A DNA stretch of 8,462 nt from Chloroflexota bacterium (lineage in GTDB: Bacteria > Chloroflexota > Limnocylindria > Limnocylindrales > CSP1-4): NCBI GenBank assembly GCA_025935655.1, contig JAICUV010000151.1, forward strand, positions 1 to 8,462. Direction: 5' to 3'. The notes below the pieces were generated by a model. That model had not been told where the DNA came from. It searched no databases and was given only the letters and a program-made list of their open reading frames with translations. Numbering within the stretch: the stretch's first letter is position 1; each line of letters opens with the position of its first letter. The position numbers and the translations under genes are program-made. This document shows positions 5,533 to 8,462 of this stretch, one piece after another.

Positions 5533-6738
5533 ATGGTCGGCCCCATGGCTGATCGGCTGCCCGGGATCGAGGTGCTCGTGGACGAGACGCGGCGGGAGAT
5601 CTGTGCCCGGCTCGCCGCACACCCGCACCGGCCGTCCGTCCTGGCCAGCGAGCTCGGCAAGGCTCGATCGACGGTCTCGCACCACCTCCGCGTGCTCGAG
5701 GAGGCAGGACTCGTCCGGATGCTGGCGTTCTCGGCGGATGACAAGATGCGGCTCTATGCCCTCGATCCTCGCGCGACCGGCCGCATCATCGCCTGGCTGG
5801 CAGGGACGGACCTCGCGCGCCGCGGCGACGCGCGCTCGCGCGAACCAGGCGGACCGAGCGCGACCGGCGACCCGAGCGTGGCGAGCGACGGACCCACCGA
5901 GATCACGGCAGACTCACAGGACTCTCTCAGGTTGGAGGCGTCGAATAGCGCCATGGCAGCCCAGACTCCCGGCAACGGCGTGCCCGGCGGCAACGGCGCG
6001 CCCGGTGGCAGCGGCGCGCCCGGCACCACCGGGGTGCCCGGCGCCAGCGGCGTGACCGGTGCGCGCGTGCTCGTGGTCGACGACGATCCGGCGATCACGG
6101 ACCTCCTGTCGACGGCGCTCCGGTACATGGGCTACCAGGTCACCTCGGCATCGACGGGCCACGCCGCGCTCGAGGCCGCGGCGACGTCCAGCCCGGACCT
6201 GGTCGTGCTGGACGTGATGCTCCCGGACCTCGACGGCTTCGAGGTCAGCCGGCGCCTGCGCGAGCAGCGCGACTTCGTCCCGGTGATCTTCCTCTCGGCG
6301 CGCGACTCCGAGGACGACCGCGTGACCGGCTTCGTCCGCGGCGGTGACGACTACGTCACCAAGCCGTTCTCGCTCGAGGAGCTCACGCTCCGCATCGGGG
6401 CGCTGCTGCGTCGCGTCCGCGGCGGTGGCGAGGACGGCGCGGCGCGTCTCCGCTATCGCGATCTCGAGATGGACGAGGACCGCCACCAGGTCTGGCGTGC
6501 CGGCCGCGAGATCGAGCTCTCCCCGACGGAGTTCCGGCTGCTGCGGTACTTCCTCCTCAACCCGGAGCGGGTGCTGTCGAAGCAGCAGATCCTGGACCAC
6601 GTGTGGCAGTACGACTTCAACGGCGAGGACAACGTCGTCGAGACGTACGTGAGCTACCTCAGGCGAAAGCTGGACGACGGCGAGCCGCGGCTCGTGCGCA
6701 CGGTCCGCGGCTTCGGCTACGTGCTCCGGGCCGAGTAG
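5533..6738 (+). CDS. PhoP-type response regulator with N-terminal ArsR-like winged helix (fusion)
   Basis: The frame is open for 401 codons. Residues 8-95 form an ArsR/HTH_20-like winged helix, with recognition helix RSTVSHHLRVLEEAGL (45-60) followed by a wing. Residues 96-177 are a polar linker ending in collagen-like Gly-X-Y triplets. Residues 178-295 are a receiver domain: acidic pocket Asp183-185, phospho-acceptor Asp227 in VVLDVMLPD, switch Ser255, Lys277 in TKPF. Residues 305-400 are an OmpR/PhoB winged helix. Its end (LSPTEF, LSKQQILDHVWQYDF, NVVETYVSYLRRKL, GFGYVL) closely resembles mycobacterial PhoP as I recall it. The protein should be phosphorylated by the kinase encoded 47 bp downstream. 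ATG 5533 has AAGG 10 bases before it and an in-frame TAA at 5518. ATG 5545 is an alternative start. Internal in-frame starts (ATG 5953, with GGAGG 14 bases before it, and GTG 6052) could give a normal-sized regulator without the ArsR part. No frameshift is needed for the fusion. Confidence 0.9.
   Translation: MVGPMADRLPGIEVLVDETRREICARLAAHPHRPSVLASELGKARSTVSHHLRVLEEAGLVRMLAFSADDKMRLYALDPRATGRIIAWLAGTDLARRGDARSREPGGPSATGDPSVASDGPTEITADSQDSLRLEASNSAMAAQTPGNGVPGGNGAPGGSGAPGTTGVPGASGVTGARVLVVDDDPAITDLLSTALRYMGYQVTSASTGHAALEAAATSSPDLVVLDVMLPDLDGFEVSRRLREQRDFVPVIFLSARDSEDDRVTGFVRGGDDYVTKPFSLEELTLRIGALLRRVRGGGEDGAARLRYRDLEMDEDRHQVWRAGREIELSPTEFRLLRYFLLNPERVLSKQQILDHVWQYDFNGEDNVVETYVSYLRRKLDDGEPRLVRTVRGFGYVLRAE
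5914..5930 (+). promoter_or_regulatory. PhoP-box-like direct repeat inside the regulator gene
   Basis: TCACAG (5914-5919) and TCTCAG (5925-5930) are direct repeats with an 11-bp period, the spacing used by tandem OmpR/PhoB-family dimers. The words match the mycobacterial PhoP box (TCACAGC, 4 bases, TCACAGC) except for one base in the second half and the 7th base (G) of each half. The site lies in the linker-coding part of the regulator gene, 22 bp before the internal ATG 5953. Codons in the surrounding 60 bases (5908-5967) are less GC-biased than their neighbours, with six of twenty ending in A or T. Confidence 0.45.
5977..6060 (+). repeat. Collagen-like Gly-X-Y repeat encoded in the regulator linker
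   Basis: Glycine occurs at every third residue from 149 to 176 of the regulator (ten glycines, nine full triplets such as GVP, GAP, GTT, GAS). The DNA is a degenerate 9/18-bp repeat built on GGC-G-CCCGGC words. It joins the linker directly to the receiver domain. In a cytoplasmic regulator it most likely acts as an extended flexible spacer, since nine triplets are few for a stable triple helix. Confidence 0.85.
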
Positions 6739-6785
6739 CGGCCTGAGCGCGAGAGAGCCCGAGAAGAGCGCGAGATGAGCTCGAG

Positions 6786-8294
6786 ATGAGCCTCCGCACC
6801 CGCCTCGTCGTGTCGCTCGTGGCGACGCTCGCCGTCGCGCTCGTCATCGCGGGGGTGGCGCTCGTGGGGCTGACGCGCCAGTCGCTGGTCGACCGCATCG
6901 ACGAGGAGCTGCTGACGCTCTCGTCGACGGCGGACCGGATGGGGCCGCTCCAGGACCTCACCGGCGGTGGCGAGGCCGGCCGGCGCCTCGCCGTGATGCG
7001 GCTCGATCGCCGCGGCAACATCATGCGCTCGTTCCCCTCGGGCTTCGCGAGCGATCCCGATCCCCTGCCCGCCCTCCCTGCCTACCCCGCCGGCATCCCC
7101 GCGGAGGCGTACGGCAGGATCGAGACCCGGCCGGCGCAGGACGGCTCCCTCGACTACCGGGTGGTCATGGGCCAGGGTCGGGCGGGCATCGTCATCGCCG
7201 TGGCGGCGCCGCTCGACGGCGTCGAGGAGGTCACCCGGGCGCTCGCCCGGACGCTCCTCCTCGTGGGCGGGCTCGCGATCCTCGCCCTCGCCACGATCGC
7301 GTTCGTCATCATCCGCCGCAGCCTGCTCCCGCTCGAGCGCCTCGAACGGGCCGCGCAGGAGATCACCGCCGGCGACCTGTCGCACCGGGCGGGGATCCCG
7401 CACGACCAGACGGAGGTCGGCCGGGTCGGGACGGCGTTCGACGCGATGCTCGACCAGATCGAGGAGAGCTTCGCGACGCAGCAGGCCGCGCTCGAGGCGA
7501 AGGCGAACAGCGAGGAGCGCCTGCGGCGCTTCGTCGCGGACGCCTCGCACGAGCTCCGCACGCCGCTCACCGCGGTCCGCGGATACGCGGACCTGTACCG
7601 CGCCGGTGGCCTCTCGGACCCGGCGGAGCTCGAGGCCGCGATGACCCGGATCGGCACCGAGAGCCGCCGGATGGGGCTGCTCGTGGACGACCTGCTCCTG
7701 CTCGCGCGCGTCGACCAGGGGCGGCCGTTCCGTGCGGACCCCGTGGACCTGAGTCGAGTCGCCCGCGAGGCCGTGGCCGACGCGCGTGCCGCCGAGCCCG
7801 AGCGGCCGATCGTCGGCGCGATCGAGGACGGGATCACGGTGACCGGCGACGAGGACCGGGTCCGCCAGGTGATCGGGAACCTGGTCGCAAACGTGCGGGT
7901 CCACACGCCCGCGGCGACGCCGGTGGAGGTGATCCTGCGTCGAGCACTGGAGACGTCCGGGCAGCCAGGCGGAGACACCAGCGAGCCCGGCGGCGAACCC
8001 GTCGAGCGCGGCGCCGCGGAGCTCCGGGTCGTGGACCACGGGCCCGGCATCGACCCTGTCCACGGCGCCCGCGTGTTCGACCGTTTCTATCGTGCGGACA
8101 CGGCCCGATCGCGCGACCGCGGCGGATCCGGTCTCGGGCTGTCGATCGTCGCGTCCATCGTGGCCGCGCTCGGCGGCCGGCTGTGGCACGAGGCGACGCC
8201 GGGTGGCGGCGCGACGTTCGTCGTCCAGCTCCCGCTCACAGGAAGTTCACAGCCCGATCCCGGCGCGGATTCAGCCACGACCGCGATCGTCTAG
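6786..8294 (+). CDS. Sensor histidine kinase, HAMP-containing, partner of the PhoP-type regulator
   Basis: This 502-residue membrane kinase has a first membrane helix at about 7-29, a roughly 125-residue extracytoplasmic sensor region, a second helix at about 155-177, and HAMP at about 178-230. The HisKA phospho-acceptor is His255 in ASHELRTPL (253-261). The HATPase domain follows: N-box QVIGNLVANV (361-370, Asn365 and Asn369), G1 box VDHGPGI (416-422), F-box-like FDRFYRAD (431-438), and G2 box GGSGLGLSI (446-454). All catalytic elements are intact. A Gly/Glu/Pro-rich insert (about 389-409) sits between N-box and G1. The sensor region is Pro-rich and gives no ligand clue. It begins 47 bp after the regulator stop, so they are almost surely co-transcribed. 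No strong ribosome site is seen. A four-codon frame (6775-6789) ends in a TGA overlapping this ATG, which would permit translational coupling. The 3' end carries a PhoP-box-like repeat. Confidence 0.95.
   Translation: MSLRTRLVVSLVATLAVALVIAGVALVGLTRQSLVDRIDEELLTLSSTADRMGPLQDLTGGGEAGRRLAVMRLDRRGNIMRSFPSGFASDPDPLPALPAYPAGIPAEAYGRIETRPAQDGSLDYRVVMGQGRAGIVIAVAAPLDGVEEVTRALARTLLLVGGLAILALATIAFVIIRRSLLPLERLERAAQEITAGDLSHRAGIPHDQTEVGRVGTAFDAMLDQIEESFATQQAALEAKANSEERLRRFVADASHELRTPLTAVRGYADLYRAGGLSDPAELEAAMTRIGTESRRMGLLVDDLLLLARVDQGRPFRADPVDLSRVAREAVADARAAEPERPIVGAIEDGITVTGDEDRVRQVIGNLVANVRVHTPAATPVEVILRRALETSGQPGGDTSEPGGEPVERGAAELRVVDHGPGIDPVHGARVFDRFYRADTARSRDRGGSGLGLSIVASIVAALGGRLWHEATPGGGATFVVQLPLTGSSQPDPGADSATTAIV
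8236..8252 (+). promoter_or_regulatory. PhoP-box-like direct repeat upstream of the exported-protein gene
   Basis: TCACAG at 8236-8241 and TCACAG at 8247-8252 are perfect direct repeats with an 11-bp period. The second copy continues to TCACAGC, the full half-site of the mycobacterial PhoP box. It lies in the last codons of the kinase gene and ends 91 bp before the GTG at 8344, a usual distance for an activator site. It shares TCACAGGA-N3-TC-N-CAG with the site at 5914-5930. No clear -10 hexamer is visible after it. Confidence 0.5.
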
Positions 8295-8343
8295 GCATCA
8301 ACCCGGGCGGCGCGTGCCGCCGAGACCCGTCACGGAGACCACT

Positions 8344-8462
8344 GTGAAGCTCAACCGAACCAGCGTCGTCCTCCCGCTCGCCGGCCTCCTGGTCATCGCG
8401 GGCGCGGGCGCCGTCTTCGCCACGAGCGGCGGCGCGCCCTCGACCACGAACACCGTCGTCCC
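8344..8462 (+). CDS. N-terminus of an exported protein, cut by the window edge
   Basis: A GTG start at 8344 is preceded by GGAG at 8334-8337 with a 6-base spacer, the best ribosome site in this window. The visible 39 codons begin MKLNRTSVVLPLAGLLVIAG and continue through a small-residue region (VFATSGGAP) into a Thr/Ser-rich stretch. This is a Sec signal peptide (positive start, hydrophobic core, likely cleavage near FATS or after it) without a lipobox Cys. The gene lies 49 bp after the kinase stop in the same direction, so it may be read with the two-component operon, from a separate promoter near the site at 8236-8252, or both. The mature domain is outside the window, so its function cannot be stated. 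Confidence 0.75.
   Translation, partial: MKLNRTSVVLPLAGLLVIAGAGAVFATSGGAPSTTNTVV

Noticed and set aside
5222..5620. Upstream extension of the oxidoreductase frame to 5620
   Set aside because: The added residues are Arg/Pro/Ser-rich, show no family similarity and would overlap the divergent regulator gene. The normal family length fits ATG 5221.
6775..6789. Four-codon frame overlapping the kinase start
   Set aside because: It probably arises from the repeated ATGAGC words in the purine-rich spacer. It has no ribosome site of its own, so I do not list it as a gene.
6717..8189. Long minus-strand frame (490 codons) antisense to the histidine kinase
   Set aside because: It has Arg/Asp/Glu-rich shadow composition and no motifs. 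The opposite strand encodes all kinase boxes in order.
1..8462. tRNA, rRNA, CRISPR arrays, insertion sequences, prophage or integration sites
   Set aside because: I found no cloverleaf, regularly spaced repeat array, transposase or integrase motif, or flanking target duplications. The only structured RNA I can support is the TPP riboswitch.

Overview
The window is very GC-rich chromosomal DNA with tightly packed genes, many short gaps, and almost no stop codons in the non-coding frames. The predicted lipoprotein has a long Ser/Ala/Pro-rich spacer after its lipobox. That feature, the GC content and the gene types suggest a high-GC Chloroflexota lineage (Limnocylindria-like) or an Actinomycetota relative. 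This is inference from style and does not establish taxonomy.

Left part (1-2358). The C-terminal end of a small multi-pass membrane protein (plus strand) meets, tail to tail, a two-gene minus-strand operon. The operon encodes an NMT1/THI5-like binding lipoprotein (thiY-like, 1099-2196) and an ABC permease (thiX-like, 309-1085). A TPP riboswitch (2271-2358) with a downstream hairpin (2226-2254) precedes it, which identifies the system as thiamine-precursor uptake under thiamine pyrophosphate control. No ATPase gene is present, so the energising subunit must be encoded elsewhere.

Middle part (2382-5221). A monoacylglycerol-lipase-type alpha/beta hydrolase (minus) with an unusual His/Asp-rich tail is divergent from a metallo-beta-lactamase-fold hydrolase (plus). 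The latter converges, 3 bp apart, on a YhdH/AcuI-type NADPH oxidoreductase (minus).

Right part (5222-8462). A 311-bp regulatory gap leads into a two-component system. The response regulator is unusual: an ArsR-like winged helix is fused in frame, through a linker containing perfect collagen-like Gly-X-Y triplets, to a PhoP-type REC plus winged-helix protein. A HAMP sensor histidine kinase follows, then the start of an exported protein that runs off the window.

The most interesting signal is a pair of direct-repeat sites with 11-bp period, resembling the mycobacterial PhoP box (TCACAG-N5-TCACAG). One lies inside the linker of the fused regulator (5914-5930). The other lies in the 3' end of the kinase gene, about 90 bp before the exported-protein gene (8236-8252). 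Together with the PhoP-like recognition helix, they suggest that the regulator controls both an internal promoter of its own gene and the downstream exported protein.
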